DNA of 64,000 bases, taken from contig JAFHKR010000039.1 in assembly GCA_017052515.1 (NCBI GenBank), forward strand, positions 62,001 through 126,000, given 5' to 3'. The notes under the pieces were generated by a model. The model was not told the origin of the DNA. It ran no database searches and saw only the letters and a list, made by a program, of their open reading frames with translations. Within the stretch, counting starts at the first letter, position 1, and each line of letters opens with the position of its first letter. The DNA comes from Fictibacillus nanhaiensis (lineage in GTDB: Bacteria > Bacillota > Bacilli > Bacillales > Fictibacillaceae). Shown here piece by piece: positions 18,767 through 27,526 of the stretch. A program made the position numbers and the translations under genes.

Positions 18767-21700
18767 ATGGAAGTATTGAACACGCAGATTACCGATCAGA
18801 TTACAATTGTGGAATATGATCCGAGCTATGCAGCAGCAGTCGCTGAAATGTGGAATAAAAGTCAAGATGGCTGGGGCGGCGGCAACTCGATCATGACGGA
18901 AGAACAAGTATTGAAGAAAGAATCGAACTCATCAAACCTCCATTTATATCTTGCACTCGATGGAGATAAGGTCGTAGGCTATTGCAGTTTAGGGGAATAT
19001 CGCGAAGATGAAGGAGCTCTCTACATCCCGTTATTGAATGTAAGAGGAGATTATCATGGTAAGAAGATTGGTAAAAAGCTTGTACTAAAAGCGCTAGAAA
19101 AAGCGATTGAAATGAAGTGGCCTCGTTTGGATCTATATACATGGCCAGGGAATACAAAAGCTGTTCCACTATATAAAAAATGCGGCTTTTTCTGGGAAGA
19201 TCGGGATGACACGACACACCTTATGAATTTCATGCCTTCTGTGATGCAGACAGAGGCGGTTTTAGATTACTTTACAGATGGAAAATGGTATGAAAACAGT
19301 ACACGTACGTTTGAAACCATCCCTGATGGAAGCAACGATAATGAATTTCATTTTTATGAGTATGCTTGGAATCATAAGACTCTAGGTAACTTGAAGATGG
19401 AATTTGAGCGTTTTGGAAGAGGACTTCGCTCCATCGAAACAGACGATTATAAAATTTTAGCGGATGTTGAACACTTTAATCTTGTTTTTGGGTCTGAATA
19501 CAAGATTCGATACCACATGATTAATAAAACAGGTAAGCCGTTAACCGTAGAGATCCAAGGTGTGGACGATAAGAACATTCAGTTTGTGACTTCAAAAAAA
19601 ATCACAGTTCACAAGGAAGAAGAGATTGAGATTCCTTTTGTGGTAAATCCGATTGCTGAAGATCAAAGTGTATGGAGAACGCACCCAGCTGTTACTTCAC
19701 AATTACTAATCAATGGGAAAAAAGCGCAATTTAGAGTAGGGATTCGTCCTAAGTATCCCGTTAAGTTAAGTTGTAACACGCCAGGTAACCTTAGTTTTGT
19801 TGGTCGTTCTTCTCAACTTTATTTTAACTTTGAAAACAATTTTGATGAACAAGTAACATTTAGCTTTGAACTTCCATCATCAGAATTGGTTACCATAAAG
19901 AATCGAAATGTGAGTGTTACTTTGGGATCTAAAGGAAAGCAATCGGTATCTGTTCCTTTCATGATAAAAAAGAATGGATTTTACTCTGCCGAAGTCTAAA
20001 TCTCCGCAACGAAATCCAATGGAGATACCGTTACTTTTACGAAAAAGCTAGGTGTAGCATTACAGGGAATTGGAGCTAAATTCGCTGGAGAATGTGATGA
20101 TTTTTATTACGTATGCAACGGACAATATACAATAAAACTAGATAAGTTCAACAACTGGATCGCACCTGTTAAAGGTGATGTGGATTACAAATTGGCTTTC
20201 ATGGTGCCACAGCTCGGTAAACCTTTCTCAGAAGAGATAACGCGACTTCGTCCTGAGAAAATTGAACCGTTGCAAGAAGATGGTTACGCAGGATTAAGAG
20301 CAACTTTTCAATCACAGGCTTTTCCAGAATTACAGCTTGCAACTGTTGTGAGATTGTACGGTGAAGGTCTAGTAGAAAGGTACGATGAAGTCACAAATAT
20401 AAGCGATGTAGAAACTGCCGCTGAAGTATGGCTGAATACGCCAATTATGTGTCCTATGTTAGATAAAGGTGTATTGCCTTACGAGGGAAAATACGTTGAA
20501 CTAAATGATTCGATGGGATCTGGCTTATCTTATTGGAATCCTAGTAAACTTACGGAAAACTGGCTTTTTCTTCGTGGAAATAATAACCCTAGAGGTATTT
20601 CATGGCCCAGAGAAGGGAAGGTGAATTTCTCCAGTTGGTTCATGTATTTTGAGAATAAGTTAGGGAGGTTAGCTCCTCAAGAAACCGTTGCTACAGAACC
20701 AATCACCATGACAATTGGTGCTTTCCGTGATTGGCAATCTTTCAGAGAATTTGCGACGCAAAAAAATGATAAGCCAGCTAGTTTGACCAATCACATGAAC
20801 GTATCGGTTAACGGTGGAAATCCTTTTATTGATAATGGTGAGTGCAAAGCTGTTGTAAGAGATTATAAGTCTTCGTTTTTGAACGGGTTTATTGAAATGA
20901 AGTTAGATGATGAGATTCTGCAGAGTCACCTATTCGCTTCAGATGAAGAGCTAACACAGGCCGAATTTGATATTGAAATACCTGATAATAAAGGGATACT
21001 TGTCTTAACTTCTAAAATGAATTTAGGTGCTGTTCATGTTACACGGCAATCAGCCGCTTTTGTAGTGAAGGATCAACCTGTTCGGTTGGAAAAGTCGATA
21101 AAAGAAGGTCTCGAAGTGTACTCCGTAGATAATGGAGAAATGAAGATTTTTGCTTCAGCACAGTTCGCACCATCATTGTTCTCTCTTCAATACAGAGACC
21201 AAGAGTGGATGGATTCACCGTTTCCAAAACCTACACCAAAATCGTGGTGGAATCCTTGGTTCGGCGGTATCGCAGGCCTCCTGCAAGGCATGAGTCTTCA
21301 TTCCTTACTAAAAGAAGAAAGCACTGTTGAATTTGTAGAGAAGAAAGATAACAAGGGGAATGAGTGGAAAGGTCTTAAAATAACTACCCATTATAAAAAA
21401 CACGAGACGTTTAAAGGTATTCAAATTCACAAATACTTCTTGATGCTGCCAGGAGTACCAGTACTCTGTCATACAACGGAAATTGTCCAGAACATGGAGA
21501 GTTACTTGGATGGTAAGAACTTTTACACAGGATGTTTCCTAAATCCAGGACCAGAGCCTGCTAGGAGCTGGGGAAGCTTTCAAGCTGAAAATGGGGAGTG
21601 GACCATGGTTTCGGGTGCGAAAGGTGAGCAGGATATGACAGTAGAACGCAGCGTGATTTACGGATCTGATGATCATGAGAACCTGCTTCAAATTGTAGCG

Positions 21701-21883
21701 GACCAAAACGCTACACAAGTTGCTTCTTATATCAATTTAGAAGTCATTGAACTTGGGTACTCAGAAAAGGTGAGCCTTGCGCACGGTGCTAAGCAATACA
21801 CGTCACCTGTGTTTTATGTGTTCAATGATAAAGTGATTCCAGATACAGCATTAGAAGATCTGAAGAAAATTAAATTCAACTAG
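18767..21883 (+). pseudogene. Very long GNAT acetyltransferase fusion gene interrupted by an in-frame TAA
   Basis: One continuous frame of 1039 codons is broken only by TAA at 19997-19999; the sequence on both sides is coding in the same frame, with no other stop. Residues 1-150 are a GNAT domain (LLNVRGDYHGKKIGKKLVLK, AVPLYKKCGFFWEDRDD). The remaining nearly 900 residues look like beta-rich extracytoplasmic-type modules, with one Ig-like stretch near HPAVTSQLLINGKKAQFRVG, but there is no signal peptide. A single C-to-T or similar change explains the stop (for example CAA to TAA). The first half (410 residues, with the GNAT domain) could still be made. An amidohydrolase gene follows 13 bp downstream. 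Sequencing error cannot be excluded. Confidence 0.75.
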
Positions 21884-21896
21884 AAAGGGCGAACTC

Positions 21897-22754
21897 ATGA
21901 AAATTATTGATGCACACATGCATTTTTCAAACATTGAAAGTTTTAAACATACGGCACAGAACCTTTCTAAACTTGACTATTCGTATGAAGGAATCATCAA
22001 AGAGTATCGAGAATCTGGCGTAGTGCTTGGCATCGCGATGGGGTTAACAGAAAAAGAGGTAGAGGGTTTTCCAGACCCTCTAGCCCCAACTCCAATGGGT
22101 ATCGATCTGGATAAGCAAATCCCTGAAAACGTCGTGTATTGTGCAGGCATCAACCCGTATTACTTAGGTGAGAGTGAAAGGATACAGCTTGAAGAAACGG
22201 TGCAGCGGCCTGAAGTTGTTGGTATTAAGATCTACCTCGGTTATTACCCATACTATGCGTATGATGAGGTGTATCAGCCAGTTTATAAACTAGCAGCTAA
22301 ATACGGTTTGCCTGTCGTTTTTCACACAGGTGATACCTATTCAGAGCGTGGTTTGTTGAAGTACTCACATCCCCTTACGCTAGACGAAGTAGCAGTTATG
22401 CACCGTGACGTAAATTTCATGATGGCGCATTTCGGCGATCCATGGACGTTAGACGGAGCAGAAGTTGTTTACAAGAATCGTAATATGTATGCCGATCTGT
22501 CGGGGCTAGTGGTTGGAACAAGAGAAGATATTACAAGATACAAAGATTCACCACGATTCTTTAATCACTTGCGCCATGCTTTAACGTTCACAGACAACTA
22601 TGAAAAGTTCTTGTTCGGAACAGACTGGCCACTTGTGCCAGTGCAGCCTTATATTGACTTTATAAAAGAGATCATTCCTGAAAAATATCATGAAGAGGTT
22701 TTTTATAACACGGCGGTAAAGATTTTCCCGAAGATTAAGGCGTTTTTAAAATAA
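21897..22754 (+). CDS. Amidohydrolase family (TIM-barrel metal-dependent hydrolase)
   Basis: 285 residues of the amidohydrolase-2 type. Metal-binding signatures are in order: the N-terminal DAHMHF (HxH), VVFHTGDTYSERG, NFMMAHFGDPW and KFLFGTDWPLVP with the late Asp. Such enzymes include decarboxylases and lactone or amide hydrolases; the substrate is unknown. AAAGGGCG precedes the ATG. It is 13 bp behind the broken GNAT fusion gene and probably belonged to the same operon. Confidence 0.88.
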   Translation: MKIIDAHMHFSNIESFKHTAQNLSKLDYSYEGIIKEYRESGVVLGIAMGLTEKEVEGFPDPLAPTPMGIDLDKQIPENVVYCAGINPYYLGESERIQLEETVQRPEVVGIKIYLGYYPYYAYDEVYQPVYKLAAKYGLPVVFHTGDTYSERGLLKYSHPLTLDEVAVMHRDVNFMMAHFGDPWTLDGAEVVYKNRNMYADLSGLVVGTREDITRYKDSPRFFNHLRHALTFTDNYEKFLFGTDWPLVPVQPYIDFIKEIIPEKYHEEVFYNTAVKIFPKIKAFLK

Positions 22755-22851
22755 TATACAGTTGTGAGAGGGGTGATGCCAATGGTACGAATCTGCGGTT
22801 TTTATATGAAGTATTTTACTAGATTACGAGCTGAAAGAAGGGATCACCACT

Positions 22852-23412
22852 ATGATATCCGGAAAAAAAGTAGAGTTACGACCCGTTTCACTTGAAGATC
22901 ATAAGCGAACCTACCACTGGCGAAATGATAAAGAAACCGCTACATTTGATGCAGGTTCTGGTTATTATCGATATAGTCATGTGCCACTGGAACAGATCGA
23001 GGCAAGCTATGAAAAGGATATTCGTACCATTGATAAACGTGAAGTAGGAGAGTTCTCGATCTATACAAGAGGGGAAGACGCCCGTCATATTGGTTCGATC
23101 GGATACCGAAGCCTAGATATAATCTCACGACGATGTGTAGTAGGAATCGGGATTGGTGAGAAGGAACTTTGGGGTAAAGGATATGGAACAGATGCGTTAA
23201 GAGCCTTACTTCATTATCTATTTCATACAATGAATTTAAAGCGTGTCCAACTGGATACATGGAGTGGTAATGTACGCGCGATACGCGCCTATGAGAAGTG
23301 CGGTTTTGTGATTGAAGGTCGTCTCAGAAATGATGCTTATATTGATGGGAAGTATTATGACACTATTGTTCTGGGGATTTTGAGGGAGGAGTTTTATAAT
23401 AAAGAAAGTTGA
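22852..23412 (+). CDS. GNAT-family N-acetyltransferase (RimJ/RimL type)
   Basis: 186 residues. It begins with KKVELRPVSLEDHKRTYHWR, has the acetyl-CoA motif GIGEKELWGKGYGTDALRAL and the C-terminal AIRAYEKCGFVIEGRLRNDAY, typical of RimJ/RimL-like enzymes that acetylate protein N-termini, polyamines or antibiotics. AAGAAGG precedes the ATG. The substrate is unknown. Confidence 0.9.
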   Translation: MISGKKVELRPVSLEDHKRTYHWRNDKETATFDAGSGYYRYSHVPLEQIEASYEKDIRTIDKREVGEFSIYTRGEDARHIGSIGYRSLDIISRRCVVGIGIGEKELWGKGYGTDALRALLHYLFHTMNLKRVQLDTWSGNVRAIRAYEKCGFVIEGRLRNDAYIDGKYYDTIVLGILREEFYNKES

Positions 23413-23452
23413 ATGAAATGGCATTTTAATATTGAATTAATTAGGGGTATTC

Positions 23453-23782
23453 ATGACAGAGTTAATTAGAATAGGAATTTTAACAATACTAGGTTCACAA
23501 GCATCATACTTTATTTTGCTTATTTTTTTATATGGTACGATGATGCATTGGTATGAATGGAGTACTTTCCCTAATCCAACTAATGTTTTTGAGAAAACAG
23601 TCAACTTTTTAACAGCACTTGTATTCGGCTTAGCTTATTGGGCGGGTCTAAAAGTAAAAAAGCAAAAGTGGTATTTCAGGCCGTTGCATCTAATAGGTTA
23701 TTTAATTGTTTATACAATCCTTGCTATCATTACTTATAAGTTATTAAATGCAATCCTTACTTATATTGAAATGAATATTTGA
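23453..23782 (+). CDS. Small 3-span membrane protein, type A, copy 1
   Basis: 109 residues with three membrane segments. It belongs to a local family of four proteins sharing a WYEW-T/S-FP motif after the first helix (MMHWYEWSTFPNPTN), then FEKTVNFLTALVFGLAYWAG and a basic loop before the last helix. The family is not recognised. Type A copies carry SQA-YF in helix 1 and FEKTVNFLTALVFG. It is followed after 4 bp by a type B gene, and the A-B pair is then repeated. AGGGG precedes the ATG. Confidence 0.75.
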   Translation: MTELIRIGILTILGSQASYFILLIFLYGTMMHWYEWSTFPNPTNVFEKTVNFLTALVFGLAYWAGLKVKKQKWYFRPLHLIGYLIVYTILAIITYKLLNAILTYIEMNI

Positions 23783-23786
23783 TTTA

Positions 23787-24122
23787 ATGACTGAATTAAT
23801 TAGATTAACAATGATATTTGTTTTAACTACTCAAGGTGGATATTTTCTAGCTATCTTCTTAGCTGGTCATACCATGATTGAATGGTATGAATGGAGCATA
23901 CTACCAAACCCAAACAAGAATATTTTGGTCAGCGTCATTAATGGTTTCACAGCTGGTTTTATTGGTATTGCCTAATGGGCTGGGAAAAGGGTAGATCATC
24001 ATAATTGGTTTGTAAAAAGAGTATATCTTTTAGGATATGCAATTTTGTTTATTTTAGCTTCAGTTACTTTTTATCAAACTGTTGATTATTTTTTTAGGTT
24101 AATAGAATTTAAGGAATTTTAA
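23787..24122 (+). pseudogene. Small 3-span membrane protein, type B, copy 1, with internal stop
   Basis: The frame opens with MTELIRLTMIFVLTTQGGYF, has the MIEWYEWSILPNPNK motif, then breaks at TAA (23973-23975) exactly where the intact type B copy has a Tyr codon (GIA-stop-WAGKRV against GIAYWSGKRV). Downstream, the same frame continues with WAGKRVDHHNWFVKRVYLLG to a natural stop at 24120-24122. A single T-to-A change (TAT to TAA) explains this. Truncation removes the last helix. Confidence 0.8.
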
Positions 24123-24158
24123 TTGTCGTTTTAAGAGTATACTTAAATGAGGTTACGG

Positions 24159-24494
24159 ATGATAGAATTAATACGAATTGGCCTAGCAGGTATTTTAGCA
24201 TCACAAGCTGCCTATTTTTTTTCGTTAATAGTTTTATATCAAGTGATGATGGATTGGTACGAATGGGGAACTTTCCCGGATCCGAGTAATATTTTTGAAA
24301 AAACCGTGAATTTCTTAACGGCACTCGTATTTGGTGTCGCTTATTGGGCAGGTTTAAAAGTAAAAAAGCGAAAGTGGTTTCTGAGACCAGTGCTACTAGG
24401 CGGTTATTTATTTCTTTATATTATCCTTGCAATGATTGCCTTTAAACTGATAAATTCTGTTCTCATTTACCTCGAGAGGAATGTTTTTCTGTAA
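24159..24494 (+). CDS. Small 3-span membrane protein, type A, copy 2
   Basis: 111 residues from the ATG at 24159, which has TGAGG just upstream; an ATG at 24147 is in frame but overlaps that site. It is close to copy 1: MMDWYEWGTFPDPSN, then FEKTVNFLTALVFGVAYWAG and KVKKRKWF. The stop codon TAA overlaps the next gene's ATG by one base (TAATG), so the A and B proteins are translationally coupled. Confidence 0.75.
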   Translation: MIELIRIGLAGILASQAAYFFSLIVLYQVMMDWYEWGTFPDPSNIFEKTVNFLTALVFGVAYWAGLKVKKRKWFLRPVLLGGYLFLYIILAMIAFKLINSVLIYLERNVFL

Positions 24495-24820
24495 TGACCG
24501 AACTAGTAAGAATTGGTTTGATGGCGATACTAGGAACGCAAGGAGCTTACTTTTTAGCCATATTTTTAGCAGGAAACACGATGATTGATTGGTACGAATG
24601 GGGCACGTTTAGGAAGGCAGATACCTTTTTTACTAAAACAGTCAATGTGCTCTCGGCTCTTTTAATGGGCATCGCTTATTGGTCAGGGAAGAGAGTCAAT
24701 CATCATAATTGGTTTGTAAAAAGAATTTATCTTTTAGGATATGCTTTTCTTTATACAATTGCAGGAATAATCTTTTATGAATTATGTGATTATGTTTTAA
24801 GGTTCATTGAGAAACATTAA
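24494..24820 (+). CDS. Small 3-span membrane protein, type B, copy 2 (intact)
   Basis: 108 residues. Type B features are TQGAYFLAIFLAGNTMIDWY in helix 1, the EWGTFRKADTFFTKTVN segment, GIAYWSGKRVNHHNWFVKR and a final helix ending in RFIEKH. The histidine pair HHNW after helix 2 is a type B marker replaced by lysines in type A. It overlaps type A copy 2 by one base and is followed by a terminator, so it closes the cassette. Function unknown. Confidence 0.75.
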   Translation: MTELVRIGLMAILGTQGAYFLAIFLAGNTMIDWYEWGTFRKADTFFTKTVNVLSALLMGIAYWSGKRVNHHNWFVKRIYLLGYAFLYTIAGIIFYELCDYVLRFIEKH

Positions 24821-24828
24821 AGAATGGA

Positions 24829-24873
24829 TTATAACAACCTCCAATCAAACAAGATTTGGGGTTGTTATTTTTT
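24829..24873 (+). terminator. Intrinsic terminator closing the A/B membrane cassette
   Basis: ATAACAACC and GGTTGTTAT form the base of a longer hairpin, followed by TTTTTTTAT. Confidence 0.8.
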
Positions 24874-24889
24874 TATATCTCAAAATGCT

Positions 24890-24918
24890 TTGACAACTTC
24901 CACAATACTGATTATACT
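24890..24918 (+). promoter_or_regulatory. Sigma-A promoter of the lysyl T-box transcript
   Basis: TTGACA (24890-24895), a 17-bp spacer and TATACT (24913-24918): a near-consensus promoter at the correct distance from the T-box Stem I. Confidence 0.85.
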
Positions 24919-24939
24919 AATAAAAATTTAACAATTTAT

Positions 24940-25238
24940 GGCTATGAAGAGAAAAGTAGTTAAGTAACATTATTTCCAGAGAGCTCTTGGGTGGTGGGAA
25001 AGAGCAATAATACCTTAACGAAAAAAGACTCTGAGCTTTGTACGGATGCAAAGATATCTTTGCTGATACTACAACGGGATCTCCCGTTATAGAGATAGGG
25101 TATACGCAAGTGATTCTTTTTCATTGTCGTACCTGAAGAGGTTGATATGGTGACATGTTAACAAACTGAGGTGGTACCGCGAATGCTAATAAGCTCTCGT
25201 CCTCAAGATGAATAATCTTGGGGGTGAGGGCTTTTTTT
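24940..25238 (+). ncRNA. T-box riboswitch leader, lysine-specific
   Basis: The leader contains the T-box sequence AGGTGGTACCGCG (25169-25181), the Stem I apical parts (AGAGAGCTCTTGGGTGG), and the loop-E pair AGTA/GAA around the specifier. After GAA the specifier loop reads AAAAAAG, giving AAA or AAG, both lysine codons. The antiterminator is followed by a perfect 18-bp terminator (AGCTCTCG on the left, TGAGGGCT on the right, 25192-25232) and seven T's. It precedes a lysyl-tRNA synthetase. Uncharged tRNA-Lys should therefore favour read-through. Confidence 0.93.
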
Positions 25239-25274
25239 ATTTTTCTTTTATAAAAAATGAGGAGTGATTTAAAC

Positions 25275-26831
25275 ATGCATTGGGCATTTCGTATAGCAGA
25301 AGAATTAATCAGAAAACACCCAGATCGTGAGACGTATGTTTGTGCGTCAGGCATCAGTCCATCGGGCTCGGTTCATATCGGAAATTTTCGAGAGGTGGTT
25401 ACCACATACTTTGTTGTAAGGGCATTGCAACAGCTAGGGAAGAAAACGCGTTTTATCTTTTCATGGGATGATTTTGATCGTTTTCGTAAGGTCCCTAAAA
25501 ATGTGGATCCTACTTTTGAGCAATACATTGGAATGCCATACTCAGAGATTACATGTCCGTTTGGGTGCCACAGGTCTTACGCTGAGCACTTTGAAAAAGA
25601 GTTTGAACAGTCATTGAGAGAGTTCAGGATTGTTCCTGATTTCATCTATCAAAGCAAGGAGTATGGGGCAAGAAGGTATCAATCTCAGATCGTTCATGCT
25701 CTTCAAAACCGCAAACAGATCTATGATATCTTAATGAATTTTAAATCTAGTGAACACAGTATAGAAGAGCAAGAGAGATTTTATCCAGTTAATGTGTATT
25801 GTGAAGTTTGCAGGAAAGATTCAGTACACATTCACAGATTTCAAGATGAAAGATTAAGCTACACTTGTTCATGTGGTCATTCAAACTCTATCGAGGTAGC
25901 ACTAGCAACAAACATTAAATTGAATTGGAAAGTGGATTGGCCGATGAGATGGAAGGCAGAAGATGTGGTGTTCGAACCAGGTGGAAGAGACCATTCTTCT
26001 GCGACGGGAAGCTTTAATGTTTCCAAGGAGATTTCGTCGCGCATCTATAACTTTCAAGCACCAGAGTATGAACCGTATGATTTTATCAGTATTAAAGGAT
26101 CTGGTGAGAAGATGTCGAGTTCTTCCGGAAACAATATTACACCCGGAGAGTTGTTGAAGATCTATACTCCAGAAGTAATCCTTTTCATGTTTGCAAAATA
26201 TCAGCCGAATGCGCCTTTTCATATCGGGTTAGATGATGATGTGATCAGAAACTATACAGAGTATGAAAGGTTTAGCCTTGCAGACAAAGGTCGATTAAAA
26301 GAAGAGATTTCAGCAGCTTTGAAACTTTCTTCAGTACATTCAGGGATAAGACGTGAACCTAAATTCAGCCATGTGGCGAGTATATTGCCGCTTGTGAATT
26401 TTGAGGTCTCACTCGTTCGAGAAGTATTGGAGAGAACAGGGGAGGCGTATACGCTGAAAGAGATAGCTGGAGTTTGTGAGAGAGCTGAATATTGGTTGAA
26501 AAATTGCTGTTCAGAGAAAGTGCTTAAGGTTAATGAAGAAAAAAATCGAGAACATTTCGGGATACTTCAGAATCTGGAGAAAAAATGGATTGAGGGTTTT
26601 GTGCAGTTATTAAGGTCTGAGGCCGATCTTCAGAGTGATGAAGAGCTGATGAGAAGCGTTTACGATATATGTCATGTAGATGATCCCAAACTAAAGAAAA
26701 GTAACCAAAAAAGATTATTTAGCATGATATATCAACTGGTTTTGAACAGCAACAGTGGTCCTCGCATACCATTACTCATACATTCTGTTGGCAGAGAGCG
26801 GTTAATTGCTTTATTGGACTATCCAGTATAG
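25275..26831 (+). CDS. lysK: Class I lysyl-tRNA synthetase
   Basis: 518 residues from the ATG at 25275, with AGGAG about 10 bp upstream. It is a class I (archaeal-type) enzyme: the HIGH-like motif is SGSVHIGNF, and the KMSKS-like motif is GEKMSSSSGN. The stretches CEVCRKDS and TCSCGHSN suggest a zinc-binding insert. It attaches lysine to tRNA-Lys using ATP. Most Bacillus use the class II enzyme; class I is an additional enzyme in the B. cereus group, where a T-box also controls it. The leader here fits that. Horizontal origin is possible. A 21-bp tandem array follows its stop codon. Confidence 0.94.
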   Translation: MHWAFRIAEELIRKHPDRETYVCASGISPSGSVHIGNFREVVTTYFVVRALQQLGKKTRFIFSWDDFDRFRKVPKNVDPTFEQYIGMPYSEITCPFGCHRSYAEHFEKEFEQSLREFRIVPDFIYQSKEYGARRYQSQIVHALQNRKQIYDILMNFKSSEHSIEEQERFYPVNVYCEVCRKDSVHIHRFQDERLSYTCSCGHSNSIEVALATNIKLNWKVDWPMRWKAEDVVFEPGGRDHSSATGSFNVSKEISSRIYNFQAPEYEPYDFISIKGSGEKMSSSSGNNITPGELLKIYTPEVILFMFAKYQPNAPFHIGLDDDVIRNYTEYERFSLADKGRLKEEISAALKLSSVHSGIRREPKFSHVASILPLVNFEVSLVREVLERTGEAYTLKEIAGVCERAEYWLKNCCSEKVLKVNEEKNREHFGILQNLEKKWIEGFVQLLRSEADLQSDEELMRSVYDICHVDDPKLKKSNQKRLFSMIYQLVLNSNSGPRIPLLIHSVGRERLIALLDYPV

Positions 26832-26842
26832 GGTTTGACATG

Positions 26843-26968
26843 ATAATTTGTCCGATCTTGAGGACTATCTATCCAATCTTAGCAATAATCTGTCCGATTC
26901 GTTGAGTAATCTGTCCAATCTCCATAATAATCTGTCCAAACTACACAATAATCTGTCCAAACTCAACG
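26843..26968. repeat. Degenerate tandem array A, six units of exactly 21 bp
   Basis: The anchor TGTCC (TATCC in unit 2) recurs at 26849, 26870, 26891, 26912, 26933 and 26954, each 21 bp apart. The best conserved part is ATAATCTGTCCAA; on the other strand this reads TTGGACAGATTAT. The remaining 7-8 bases vary from unit to unit. The array lies between the lysK stop codon and the terminator of the convergent DUF1641 gene, so it is in the 3' region of both. Confidence 0.9.
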
Positions 26969-26992
26969 GCAAGTTATTTTAGTAGATTATAT

Positions 26993-27020
26993 AAAAAGGT
27001 GACGCCACTAAAGCGTCACC
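26993..27020 (-). terminator. Terminator of the formate dehydrogenase operon
   Basis: On the minus strand GGTGACGC and GCGTCACC pair around seven bases and are followed by TTTTTATAT. Confidence 0.85.
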
Positions 27021-27031
27021 TCACCTTATCA

Positions 27032-27511
27032 TCATTTCTTCAATTCCTGACCCATACCCTTCAAAAAGTGAAGGCCAAAGCCAATCGCTCGATTAATATC
27101 AGGGTCCTTCAGCGACTTCACAAGATCGAACGCGCCAACCTTCTTATCACTCTCCACAAACTCTTCCCCTTGCTTCAAGCCTGTAACAACACTATCGAGC
27201 AGCTTCGCCGTTACTTCTGGATCCATTTTCGTCAGAACGCCAGCTGCACCCATCAAGTTGTTGATCATGTTCGTAACAGGTTCGCGGGTTGCTTGACCGA
27301 GTGCGATGCTTGCGATCTTATCTTTTGCGACGAGCATGGAGTTTGCTGCTTCCAATGCGCCGATTTTGTCTAGCTCACCAATAAAATCGAGCGCCTTTGT
27401 GAGCGCAGCATCTTTCTCAGCTAATGCTCTTTGCAATTCAACCAGCTTCTCTTGCTGAATTACCTCTTCGGTTTTTGTGTTCTTTTTGATAACCGTAGTT
27501 GGTTGTGCCAT
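27032..27511 (-). CDS. DUF1641 protein, YrhD-like
   Basis: 159 residues, mainly helical and amphipathic, with a long coiled-coil-like start (EEVIQQEKLVELQRALAEKD) and the DUF1641 core (LMGAAGVLTKMDPEVTAKLL, then AIGFGLHFLKGMGQELKK). It lies 15 bp after the formate dehydrogenase catalytic gene, matching the yrhE-yrhD order in Bacillus. DUF1641 proteins are co-encoded with FdhF-type dehydrogenases and probably act as an accessory or structural subunit; this role is inferred from context. Confidence 0.88.
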   Translation of the reverse strand: MAQPTTVIKKNTKTEEVIQQEKLVELQRALAEKDAALTKALDFIGELDKIGALEAANSMLVAKDKIASIALGQATREPVTNMINNLMGAAGVLTKMDPEVTAKLLDSVVTGLKQGEEFVESDKKVGAFDLVKSLKDPDINRAIGFGLHFLKGMGQELKK

Positions 27512-27526
27512 ATGAATTCCGCCCCC

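Noticed and set aside
22775-22894. 39-residue frame overlapping the acetyltransferase start
   Set aside because: It overlaps the real gene in another frame and has a poor binding site.
26843-26968. CRISPR array
   Set aside because: Units abut with no separate spacers, the period is 21 bp, the repeat is degenerate and no cas gene is present.
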